DNA from: JALYUA01 sp039933215
Lineage (GTDB): Bacteria > Acidobacteriota > Thermoanaerobaculia > UBA5066 > Gp7-AA6
Assembly (NCBI GenBank): GCA_039933215.1
Contig: JBDTOO010000014.1
Coordinates: forward strand, 7,603 to 71,602
DNA: 64,000 nucleotides
Reading direction: 5' to 3'
Made by a program: the position numbers and the translations under genes. Positions within the stretch are counted from its first letter, which is position 1; each line of letters begins with the position of its first letter. Below the pieces are notes generated by a model. The model was not told where the DNA came from and did not search any database. It saw nothing but the letters and a program-made list of their open reading frames with translations. Shown here one piece after another: positions 15,586-23,245 of the stretch.

Positions 15586-16677
15586 CTGAGACACGCCGCC
15601 ACCAGACTCTCAGTCGGACTGACCGCGCTCCTCCTCGCGGGCTCGGCGCGCGCGCAGGCGGACGGAGAGGCGCACTCCTGGGGACCGGCGTTCGGACAGC
15701 GCAGCCTGTACGTCCTGCACGTGCCGCTGCTGGCGTTCGGACCGGCGAACCCGGATCTTCCCGCCCCCGGTCGCCTGCAATGGTCGATCGAGAGCGCATA
15801 CGCCAACAGCTTCTCGCACAGCTGGCACCCGGTGCTGTACCACGAGCTGCTCGGCCCGCGGGGGACGGCTTTTCGGCGGGACGAAGCGGAGAGGATCCAT
15901 CGCGATTTTCCGGAAGAGCGCGCCTGGTTCGTGGACGGAGACGTCCTGCGCTCCGCGCTCGCCGCCCGCGTCGGAGTGACGCGGACGACGTTCGTGTCGC
16001 TGGAGATCCCCTACGTCTCGCACGAGGCGTTCACGGGAGACCGCTTCGTGGGCGAGTTCCACCGCATCTTCGGGCTCTCCCAGGCGGGCCGCTCCGACTT
16101 CCCGCGCGGCTCCTTCGTCGTCATGACGCAGCCGGCGCATGGGCCGCTCTCGTTCTCGTCGGGCTCCCCGTCGTCCGGTCCGGGCGACGTCGTCGCGTCC
16201 TTCGGATGGCGGCCGCCGCGCGGCGAGTCCGGCCGCTCCTGGGGTCTGGACGTCTCGGTCAAGGCGCCGACCGGGCGAGCCGGCGACTTCAACGGGTCGG
16301 GAGGCTGGGACGCGGGCGCCCTCTTCTTCGCCGCGAAAACAGGGGCGAAGTGGCGCCTGCAGGCCGAGGCCGGAGTCGTCGTCCCCGGAGCGTGGAAGGC
16401 TCCCGTCGACGTCTCGACCGCCCCTTTCGGCCGCGTCCTCCTGGGGGCCACGCGCCGTTTCGGCTCGAAGACCCGGATCGGTGCCTCCGTGACGGTCGAA
16501 CAGAGTCCTTTCCACCGCGAGGACCTCGACGCAGTGTCGAAAATGGGAGCCGAGTTCGCCCTCGGACTGGATCGCGATTTTTCGCGCTGGACCGCGCGCA
16601 TGCTCATCACGGAGCACCTCGCCGCGGCCGGAGATCGCGCGGACGTCGGCCTGGCGCTCCGCGTCTCGTACCGCTGA
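15586..16677 (+). CDS. DUF3187-like outer-membrane protein with apparent CTG start
   Basis: Length 363 residues if read from CTG 15586, five bases after GGAG. This start gives a textbook signal peptide (RHAATRLSVGLTALLLAGSA, cleavage after ARA). No ATG, GTG or TTG precedes the signal in frame; the first ATG (15721) would remove it. The mature part resembles DUF3187 proteins: SLYVLHVPLLAFGPANPDL, then a series of barrel strands and a final LALRVSYR. Probably an outer-membrane barrel of unknown role. The CTG could be genuine or a sequencing error of ATG/GTG. Confidence 0.75.
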   Translation: MRHAATRLSVGLTALLLAGSARAQADGEAHSWGPAFGQRSLYVLHVPLLAFGPANPDLPAPGRLQWSIESAYANSFSHSWHPVLYHELLGPRGTAFRRDEAERIHRDFPEERAWFVDGDVLRSALAARVGVTRTTFVSLEIPYVSHEAFTGDRFVGEFHRIFGLSQAGRSDFPRGSFVVMTQPAHGPLSFSSGSPSSGPGDVVASFGWRPPRGESGRSWGLDVSVKAPTGRAGDFNGSGGWDAGALFFAAKTGAKWRLQAEAGVVVPGAWKAPVDVSTAPFGRVLLGATRRFGSKTRIGASVTVEQSPFHREDLDAVSKMGAEFALGLDRDFSRWTARMLITEHLAAAGDRADVGLALRVSYR

Positions 16678-16703
16678 CGCCCCGGCGGGCGCATCAGCGC
16701 GGC

Positions 16704-16762
16704 GGATCGGCCGGCCGGGATTCTTTTCGTGAGGTCGAATCGGCGGAATCCCCGGCCGATCC
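16704..16762. terminator. Inverted repeat after the DUF3187-like gene
   Basis: Arms ggatcggccgg...gggattc (16704-16723) and gaatccccggccgatcc (16746-16762) pair over about 17 positions with a 3-nt bulge and a 22-nt loop. It lies 27 bases after the stop. GC-rich with no clear U-tract, so termination is only possible. Confidence 0.4.
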
Positions 16763-16805
16763 CCCGGCGTTAGCAATGTCGAATTCCAGAGGAAGGAGCG
16801 GACCG

Positions 16806-16886
16806 ATGGCCCGGAGCCCACAACGCTCTTCGGAATACCCGACCCCCTCGAGCGGTCGGAGCGAGGCGTCCCGGCGTGTTCGATAG
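16806..16886 (+). CDS. Possible 26-residue leader ORF overlapping the MATE start
   Basis: ATG 16806 follows a good ribosome site (aggaagg, 16792-16798). The frame ends at 16886, ten bases inside the MATE gene, whose own GTG has only a weak site. The peptide is Arg/Ser-rich (MARSPQRSSEYPTPSSGR). It may be a translational-coupling leader; no homology is claimed. Confidence 0.3.
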   Translation: MARSPQRSSEYPTPSSGRSEASRRVR

Positions 16887-18327
16887 AAAGCCCGCGCGCG
16901 GCGCCGTCGCCATCCCGGACCCCGCCGCGATCCCGAGCGTCCCCGCAGACGAGGCCTCACCGAGGCCGGCGCAGAGGTTCGACCGGTCGATCGTGGAGGG
17001 CCCCCTCGGTGCCGCCGTCTGGCGTCTCGCGTGGCCGACGATGCTTCAGAACGCGATCGCGGGCCTCCAGGGGATCGTCGATCACGCGATGGTGGGTCAC
17101 TACGTCGGCTACGCCGCCAACGCGGCGATCGGGGTGAGCTGGCAGATCATCATTGTCGTCATCGTCTTCATCAGCTCTCTCTTCACCGGGATGGCAGTCC
17201 TCGTCGCGCGGTTCGCGGGCGCGAACCAGCCGGAGAAGGTCAACCGCGTGGTCTACCAGGCGTTCCTGACCGCGATCGGCCTTTCTCTGCTGATGGCGGC
17301 CGTGGGATACCTGGCGGCGCCGACACTGCTGAACGTCGTCCACGCGGCGCCCGAGGTCCAGAAGCAGGCGCTGCCCTTTCTCCGCGCGATGTTCCTCGGG
17401 ATCTTCGGCATGATGATGTTTTTCATGTTGAGCGGAGCGTTCCGCGCGGCCGGCGACCCGCGCACGCCGCTGCGGCTCGGCGTGGCGATGACCGTGCTGA
17501 CGGTCATCTTCAACGTCGTGCTCATCCCGCGCTTCGGGACGGTCGGCGCGGCGTTCGGCACGATCGCGAGCAGCACGATCGTGGTCGTCTATGGCGTGTG
17601 GAAGTTCTTTGCGCCGGGATCGGTGATCCATTTCCATCGCGGCATGGACCTGAAGCCCGACTTCACCGTGATCCGCTCGCTCTTTCGATTCGGCCTTCCG
17701 ACGGGCGTCCAGGGCATCGCGATGAACATCGCGGGCGTGTTGCTTCTCCGGTTCATCGGCTCGCTGCAGCACAGCGCCGCGGCGCAGGCCGCGTTCGCCG
17801 TCGGCTATACGGAGCTCTTCTCGCTCATCACCTGGACGTCCGTGGGCCTCATGGGCGCCTCCGCGACGATCGCGGGTCAGAACCTCGGGGCGGGAAAGCC
17901 CGAGCGCGCGATGCAGGGGGTCAAGGTCGCCTCGTGGATCGGGCTCGGCGTGGCGGTCTTGATCGGGGCGCTCTTCCTGACGATCCCCCAGCACCTCTTC
18001 GGGATTTTCGGGTTGACGGAACCGCTCGTCACGTCAATCGGGACCGAGCTGCTCAAGTACCTGAGCCTGTCGGGCCTCTTCATCACGGTGGCATTGAGCT
18101 ACACGGGCGGTCTGCAGGGCACGGGCGACACGCGAAGCCCCCTCTACATCTCGATCATTTCCCAGATCGCGGTTCCGATCGGGCTGTGCGCCATCCTCCA
18201 GGCGACGCGGGGCCTGCAGCCCGCCGACATCTGGCTGGCGATCGTGCTCGGCCACTCGACGCGGGCGCTTCTCTCCGTCATCCGCTTTCGCCAGGGCAAG
18301 TGGCTGCACATCGCGGTCGACATCTGA
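16876..18327 (+). CDS. MATE-family multidrug/cation antiporter
   Basis: Length 483 residues from GTG 16876, with about twelve hydrophobic segments in two homologous halves. Family features: WRLAWPTMLQNAIAGLQGIV in TM1, DHAMVGHYVGYAANAAIGVS, GMAVLVARFAGAN after TM2, GAFRAAGDPRTPLRLGVAMT near the middle, and the matching second-half motif GGLQGTGDTRSPLYISIISQ. MATE proteins exchange Na+ or H+ for organic cations across the inner membrane. The N-terminal 40 residues are a hydrophilic extension. It stands alone; one base after its TGA a copy of the hairpin repeat begins. Confidence 0.93.
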   Translation: MFDRKPARGAVAIPDPAAIPSVPADEASPRPAQRFDRSIVEGPLGAAVWRLAWPTMLQNAIAGLQGIVDHAMVGHYVGYAANAAIGVSWQIIIVVIVFISSLFTGMAVLVARFAGANQPEKVNRVVYQAFLTAIGLSLLMAAVGYLAAPTLLNVVHAAPEVQKQALPFLRAMFLGIFGMMMFFMLSGAFRAAGDPRTPLRLGVAMTVLTVIFNVVLIPRFGTVGAAFGTIASSTIVVVYGVWKFFAPGSVIHFHRGMDLKPDFTVIRSLFRFGLPTGVQGIAMNIAGVLLLRFIGSLQHSAAAQAAFAVGYTELFSLITWTSVGLMGASATIAGQNLGAGKPERAMQGVKVASWIGLGVAVLIGALFLTIPQHLFGIFGLTEPLVTSIGTELLKYLSLSGLFITVALSYTGGLQGTGDTRSPLYISIISQIAVPIGLCAILQATRGLQPADIWLAIVLGHSTRALLSVIRFRQGKWLHIAVDI

Positions 18328-18328
18328 G

Positions 18329-18442
18329 CCGTCGCCTCCGCGTTCGCGCCGCGACCGCTCCGGCTCCCGCAACGTGAGGCTCCCGCAACGTGAGGCTCCT
18401 CCCTCCCTTCGGTCGGGAGACTCCTCACGTTGCGAGCGGATG
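18329..18442. repeat. Dispersed hairpin repeat, copy 1
   Basis: Starts one base after the MATE stop. Consensus order: cgtcgcctccgcg, gcgaccgctccggctcccg, caacgtgagg (doubled here), then the palindromic core ctccctcccttcggtcgggag, then cctcacgttgcgagcggatgg. CAACGTGAGG and CCTCACGTTG pair around the core to give a long hairpin. Related copies are at 19010, 35529 (reversed) and 49612 (degenerate). Confidence 0.85.
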
Positions 18443-18540
18443 GACGAGTTGGCCGGAACACATCAGACGTCCATTTCGAACCTTTCCATTGCAGCGGTGG
18501 GAAAAGGCTTAGAGGATCCGAAAAGAGAAAAGGAGGAAGC

Positions 18541-19008
18541 ATGTCCACACGTCCACCCGTGCCTCCGTTCACTCGAGAAACCGCCACGCAGAAGGTCCGT
18601 CTCGCGGAAGACGGCTGGAACTCGCACGACCCCGAGAAGGTGTCCCTGGCCTACACGCCGGACTCGCAGTGGAGAAACCGGGCCGAGTTTCCGAAGGGCC
18701 GGCAGGAGATCGTCGCGTTTCTGAAGCGCAAGTGGGCGAAGGAGCTCGACTACCGCCTGATCAAGGAGCTCTGGGTCTTCGGCGACAACCGCATCGCCGT
18801 CCGCTTCGCCTATGAATGGCACGACGATTCCGGGCACTGGTTCCGCTCCTACGGAAACGAGAACTGGGAGTTCGCGGACGACGGGCTCATGCGCGTGCGG
18901 CACGCGAGCATCAACGACCATCCGATCCCGGAATCGGAGCGGCTCTATCGCTGGCCGCTCGGCCGCCGGCCGGACGACCACCCGGGACTCTCCGATCTCG
19001 GGCTGTAG
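18541..19008 (+). CDS. DUF1348 NTF2-like protein
   Basis: Length 155 residues; ATG 18541 follows aggagga. It matches the DUF1348 family over its whole length: FTRETATQKVRLAEDGWNSH, LAYTPDSQWRNRAEFPKGR, VRFAYEWHDDSGHWFRSYGN and the C-terminal SINDHPIPESERLYRWPLG. Members are cytoplasmic NTF2-fold proteins of unknown activity. The gene lies exactly between two copies of the dispersed hairpin repeat in the same orientation (18329 and 19010), so the repeats may have helped mobilise or duplicate it; this is inference. Upstream, about 100 bases separate the first repeat from the start. Confidence 0.9.
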   Translation: MSTRPPVPPFTRETATQKVRLAEDGWNSHDPEKVSLAYTPDSQWRNRAEFPKGRQEIVAFLKRKWAKELDYRLIKELWVFGDNRIAVRFAYEWHDDSGHWFRSYGNENWEFADDGLMRVRHASINDHPIPESERLYRWPLGRRPDDHPGLSDLGL

Positions 19009-19009
19009 A

Positions 19010-19168
19010 CCGTCGCCTCCGCGGTCGCGCCGCGACCGCTCCGGCTCCCGCAACGTGAGGCTCCTCCCTGCCTTCGCCTCCGCGTTCGCTGCGCGACCGC
19101 TCCGGCTCCCGCAACGTGAGCTCCTCCCTCCCTTCGGTCGGGAGACTCCTCACGTTGCGAGCGGATGG
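19010..19168. repeat. Dispersed hairpin repeat, copy 2, with duplicated left arm
   Basis: Begins one base after the DUF1348 stop. The left arm (tccgcg...caacgtgagg) occurs twice before the palindromic core and right arm. The remaining stretch to 19345 (about 180 bases) is more AT-rich and holds no gene I can support; it probably contains the promoter of the permease. Confidence 0.85.
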
Positions 19169-19345
19169 TCGGGATCGGCGAAAAATGTTTGGTGTTCGTT
19201 TTCGCACGCTGGTTCTCGAATACGGACACGGATCCGGGCCGGAAACGGCCAAACCGGCACCCAAGTCTTTCTGGCACAGCGATTCTGCCGGGGCAGCCCG
19301 CTGGCAGCGGGATTGCCATTCCGGAAGGCCGGAGGGCCATCGCCC

Positions 19346-21760
19346 ATGACCAGCCTGATTCAGGACCTTCGCCACGGGTTACGCCTGCTCGCGAAGAGTC
19401 CCGCGTTCGCGGTCGCCGCGATCCTGGTTCTGGCGCTCGGGATCGGCGCCAACACCGCCATCTTCAGCGTCGTGCACGCGGTGCTGCTCCAGCCGCTCCC
19501 CTATCCGAACCCCGACCGGCTCGTGGTCGTGTGGCACGTGCCGCCGGCCGACGCCTTCCCCGGGCTCAAGACGTTTTCCGTCTCCACGGCGAACTTCATC
19601 GACTGGGAGAAGCAGACGCACGTCTTCGACAAGATGGGCGCCACGGGCTACGCGAGTCTCAACCTGACGGGAGGCGGCGCGCCGGAGGCCGTCCCCGCCG
19701 CGAGGGTCACCGAGAATTTCTTCTCCGTCTTTCGAGCGCGCCCGATTCTCGGCCGGACCTTCACCCCCGCCGAGAACGTGCCCGGCGCCGGCAACGTGGT
19801 CGTCCTCACTCACTCCTTCTGGAAGTCGCGGTTCGGTGGGGACGCCTCGATCGTCGGGCGGGAGATCCGCTTCGACGACCGGCCCTATCGCGTCGTCGGG
19901 GTGATGGGGCCCGACGCGACCAACCCGGAATTCGCCCGCGTGTGGGTCCCGGCTGCCTGGGACGCGAAAGAGCGCGCCGTCCGCAACAACCACAACGACG
20001 TCGTCTACGCGCGCCTGAAAGACGGCGTGGACATGAAGAGCGCGCAGGCGGAAATGAACCTCGTCTCCGAAAGGCTGGCGCGCCAGTACCCGGCGGACGA
20101 CGCGGGGTGGGGCGCCGCCGTCGTCTCGCTGCGCGAAGCCCGCGTCGGCGAAGTCCGGCCGCTCCTTCTCGTGCTGCTCGCGGCGGTCGCCTTCGTCCTC
20201 CTGATCGCCTGCGCGAACGTCGCCAACCTCATGCTCGCCCGCACGCTCGCGCGACGAAAGGAGATCGCGGTCCGGAGCGCCCTCGGGGCCAGCCGATCGC
20301 GGCTGCTCCGCCAGCTCGTCGCGGAGGCCCTTCTCCTTTCGTTGATCGGAGGAGGCCTCGGGCTCTTCCTCTCGAAATTCGGCATGAACGCGATCGTCGC
20401 GTTCCTGGCGGACCAGCTCCCCCGCTCCGCGGAGATCGGGCTGAGCGCTCCGGTGCTCGTCTTCACGCTCGTGGTGGCAGTCCTCACGGGTGTCCTCGCC
20501 GGACTGGCGCCGGCGTGGAAGGGAACCACCACGAATCTCGCGGACTCCCTGAAACAGGGGCTCGGGCGGACGGACTCCGATTCCGGCGGCAACCGCACGC
20601 GCGGCATCCTCGTGGTCGCCGAGGTCGCCCTCTCCCTCGTGCTCCTGATCGGCGCGGGCCTCCTCATCCGCAGCCTGTGGCTGCTCCAACGCGTGAATCC
20701 GGGCTTCGATCCGAAGAACATCACGACCATGTCGATCTCGCTGCCGAAGGTGAAGGAGGAGGAGAGGGCGCGCGCCGCGCTCTTCTTCGAGCGCGTCCTC
20801 GAGCGCGTGCGCGCGCTGCCCGGCGTCGAGTCCGTCGGCGCGACGAGCGAGCTGCCGCTGACCGGAACACAGAACTGGCCGATCGCGATCGAGGGCCGGC
20901 CGCCTCTCGAAGTCTCCCAGCAGCCGAACGTCGTCACCGCGCAGGTCGCCGGCGACTACTTCCGGACGCTGCGCATCCCGCTGCGCCGCGGCCGCCTCTT
21001 CACCTCGGCCGACACCGCGACCACCACGGGAGTCATCGTCATCAACGAAGCGATGGCGAAGCGATTCTGGCCGAACGAAAACGCCATCGGCAAGCGCCTC
21101 TTCGCCGCCTTCGCTCCGGACAAATCGCGCGAAGTGATCGGGATCGTCGGCGACGTCAAGCTGCGCGGCCTCGAGCACCCGGAGCCCGTGCCCGCGATGT
21201 ACCAGCCGCTCTCGCAGATCCCGGGGCTCGGCATGGACTTCGCGATTCGCAGCCGCACCGCCGGGATCGGCCCCGCCGCCGTCGCCGCCGTCCATGAGCT
21301 CGACCCGAACCAGCCCGTCCTCCAGGTCGGATCCATGGACAACCTGGTCGCGACTTCCCTGTCGCGCCAGCGGCTCGGCATGGTGCTGCTCGCAGGCTTC
21401 GCGGCGCTCGCGCTCGTTCTCGCCGCGGTGGGCATCTACAGCGTCCTGTCATACGCCGTGCGCCATCGCGGGCGCGAGATCGGCATCCGCATGGCGCTCG
21501 GCGCGGGGGTCGGAGACGTGCTCCGCCTGATCGTGTTCCAGGGGATGCGGCCCGCTCTGATCGGCATCGTCATCGGACTCGCCGCCGCGCTCGCGCTCGG
21601 CCGGGGACTCGCGAGTCTCGTATTCGGGATCTCCGCGGCCGATCCCGCGACGCTCGCCGCCGTGGCGGGGCTGCTCGCCGCCGTCGCCCTCGTCGCCTGC
21701 CTCGTCCCGGCGCTGCGCGCGGCGCGGATCGACCCGATTCGGGCTCTCCGGGACGAGTAG
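19346..21760 (+). CDS. ADOP-family FtsX/MacB-like ABC permease
   Basis: Length 804 residues from ATG 19346, after ggaggg; the usual ADOP length of about 800. Order: short N-terminal segment (LIQDLRHGLRLLAKSPAFAV), TM1 (about 20-45), MacB-type periplasmic core (about 50-240), FtsX domain with three TMs (about 270-400; IACANVANLMLARTLARRKE), TM and second core (about 425-650), and second FtsX domain (about 680-800; RHRGREIGIRMALGAGVGDV). The end RAARIDPIRALRDE is diagnostic. Acidobacterial permeases of this type usually have no adjacent ATPase gene, as here. They may export proteins or lipids or support envelope remodelling; substrate unknown. Confidence 0.93.
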   Translation: MTSLIQDLRHGLRLLAKSPAFAVAAILVLALGIGANTAIFSVVHAVLLQPLPYPNPDRLVVVWHVPPADAFPGLKTFSVSTANFIDWEKQTHVFDKMGATGYASLNLTGGGAPEAVPAARVTENFFSVFRARPILGRTFTPAENVPGAGNVVVLTHSFWKSRFGGDASIVGREIRFDDRPYRVVGVMGPDATNPEFARVWVPAAWDAKERAVRNNHNDVVYARLKDGVDMKSAQAEMNLVSERLARQYPADDAGWGAAVVSLREARVGEVRPLLLVLLAAVAFVLLIACANVANLMLARTLARRKEIAVRSALGASRSRLLRQLVAEALLLSLIGGGLGLFLSKFGMNAIVAFLADQLPRSAEIGLSAPVLVFTLVVAVLTGVLAGLAPAWKGTTTNLADSLKQGLGRTDSDSGGNRTRGILVVAEVALSLVLLIGAGLLIRSLWLLQRVNPGFDPKNITTMSISLPKVKEEERARAALFFERVLERVRALPGVESVGATSELPLTGTQNWPIAIEGRPPLEVSQQPNVVTAQVAGDYFRTLRIPLRRGRLFTSADTATTTGVIVINEAMAKRFWPNENAIGKRLFAAFAPDKSREVIGIVGDVKLRGLEHPEPVPAMYQPLSQIPGLGMDFAIRSRTAGIGPAAVAAVHELDPNQPVLQVGSMDNLVATSLSRQRLGMVLLAGFAALALVLAAVGIYSVLSYAVRHRGREIGIRMALGAGVGDVLRLIVFQGMRPALIGIVIGLAAALALGRGLASLVFGISAADPATLAAVAGLLAAVALVACLVPALRAARIDPIRALRDE

Positions 21761-21910
21761 CCCCGATCGGCCGGCCCCCGACCGCGGAACGCCGTCGGGG
21801 TGGGCCGCCCCGGCGCGATTTGCCCGCCCGCGGCGCCGGACACCACGAAACACGCGGGAATTCGCCATCAGAGACGTTCCGGCGGGCCGCGCGCCCGTCT
21901 CCGAAACGGC

Positions 21911-21969
21911 TTGACTCGCCGGCGGCCGGTCGCCTATGCTCCGCCCATTGCGATTGAGACTGAGTCTCA
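21911..21969 (+). promoter_or_regulatory. Promoter plus Fur-like palindrome for the iron-uptake operon
   Basis: TTGACT at 21911-21916, an 18-bp spacer and TATGCT at 21935-21940 form a strong sigma-70-like promoter. Just downstream is a perfect 7-1-7 palindrome, TGAGACT-G-AGTCTCA (21955-21969), with the spacing of a Fur box and a plausible GC-rich variant of its sequence. The genes behind it (PepSY protein, siderophore receptor, hydroxylase) are classic iron-regulated genes. The start codon lies 25 bases further on. Confidence 0.65.
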
Positions 21970-21994
21970 GTCCGGTATCAAGGAGCCGGCGCCG

Positions 21995-23245
21995 ATGCGG
22001 ACTCTCGTGTTCTGGGTGCATCTCCCACTCGGGATCCTCTGCGGGGCCGTCATCGCCGTCATGGCCGTGACCGGCGCCCTGCTCTCCTTCGCGCCCGGCA
22101 TCCAGCGCGCGGCGGACGGCCCGGTCCGCCGGGTCGCCCCCTCGCCCGAGAAACTCCCCGCGGGCACACTCGTGGACCTCGCGCAGGCGGCTGTGCCGGG
22201 CGCACGCGCCACGTCCATCACGATCGGCTCCGCGCCGGACGCTTCGGCGGTCGTCGCCTTCGCACGCCAGGGGCGCATGTTCGTCGATCCCCACACGGGG
22301 CGGATTCTCGGAGCGGGTGCGGAAGGCGTGCGCCGGGCGATCGAAGCCGTGACGGGCGTTCACCGCTGGCTGGGCGCGTCCGAGGAGCGGCGTCCGGCGG
22401 GACGCGCCGTCACCGGCGCCTGCAACGCTGGATTTCTCGCACTCGCCCTCACCGGCCTCTTCCTCTGGTGGCCGCGCCGGTGGCGGCGCGCCGCGGTCCG
22501 CCCGGCGGCGCTCTTCCAGCCGGGACTCTCGGGAAGGGCGCGCGACTACAACTGGCACAACGTCCTCGGCTTCTGGTCCTCCCTTGTCCTCGTCGTCGTC
22601 GCCGGAACCGGCGTCGTGATGTCCTACCGGTGGGCCAACGATCTCGTCTACCGGCTGGCGGGCACCGCGCCCCCGGCTGCGGAAGATGCGCGCCGGGTCC
22701 CGCGCCAGCGTGCGTCGTCCGATCCCGGCTCCCGCCGCCACGCGCCGACCCGGTGGGCCCCGACGCTCGATCCTCAGTGGGAGCGGGCGGCCCGCCAGAC
22801 GGCCGCGTGGCGATCGATCACGCTTCGCCTTCCCTCAGGACCGGGGGACTCCGCGACTTTCTCGATCGAGGAGGGTACGAGCGCGAATCCGTTCGCGAGA
22901 TCCGCGTTGTCGCTCTCGCCCGACGGAAGCGTGGCTTCCTGGGTTCCGTACGAAAACGCGAGCGCCGGCCGCAGGATCCGCTCCTGGATCCGCGGAGCGC
23001 ACACCGGCGAGGCGCTGGGCGCGACGGGACAGACACTGGCCGCGGCGGCGAGCCTCGCCGCGGCCGTGCTCGTCTGGACGGGCTTCTCGCTCGCCCTCCG
23101 GCGTTTCGCGCGATGGATCCGAAACCGGCGGTCCGGCTCGTCCATGCGGGAAGCCGAACCCCTCGAGCCCGGGGAGGTCGGCTTTCTCTCGCCCGCGCGC
23201 GCGGCGCAGGGACGTCGCCCGGCGATGCGGAGGATCGCGTCATGA
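21995..23245 (+). CDS. PepSY-associated TM (PiuB-like) membrane protein
   Basis: Length 416 residues from ATG 21995. Four main hydrophobic helices: about 5-30 (WVHLPLGILCGAVIAVMAVT), about 145-165 (GFLALALTGLFLWWPRRW), about 188-210 (WHNVLGFWSSLVLVVVAGTG) and about 350-370. Conserved GVHRWLG and NWHNVLGFW histidines are typical of PepSY_TM proteins, which accompany TonB siderophore receptors and are thought to act in reductive iron release or heme-type electron transfer. Its stop overlaps the receptor start (ATGA), so the two are coupled. Likely Fur-regulated from the upstream palindrome. Confidence 0.9.
   Translation: MRTLVFWVHLPLGILCGAVIAVMAVTGALLSFAPGIQRAADGPVRRVAPSPEKLPAGTLVDLAQAAVPGARATSITIGSAPDASAVVAFARQGRMFVDPHTGRILGAGAEGVRRAIEAVTGVHRWLGASEERRPAGRAVTGACNAGFLALALTGLFLWWPRRWRRAAVRPAALFQPGLSGRARDYNWHNVLGFWSSLVLVVVAGTGVVMSYRWANDLVYRLAGTAPPAAEDARRVPRQRASSDPGSRRHAPTRWAPTLDPQWERAARQTAAWRSITLRLPSGPGDSATFSIEEGTSANPFARSALSLSPDGSVASWVPYENASAGRRIRSWIRGAHTGEALGATGQTLAAAASLAAAVLVWTGFSLALRRFARWIRNRRSGSSMREAEPLEPGEVGFLSPARAAQGRRPAMRRIAS

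Noticed and set aside
19379..21295. Long minus-strand frame across the ADOP permease
   Set aside because: No recognisable domain, while the plus strand encodes a full-length permease.
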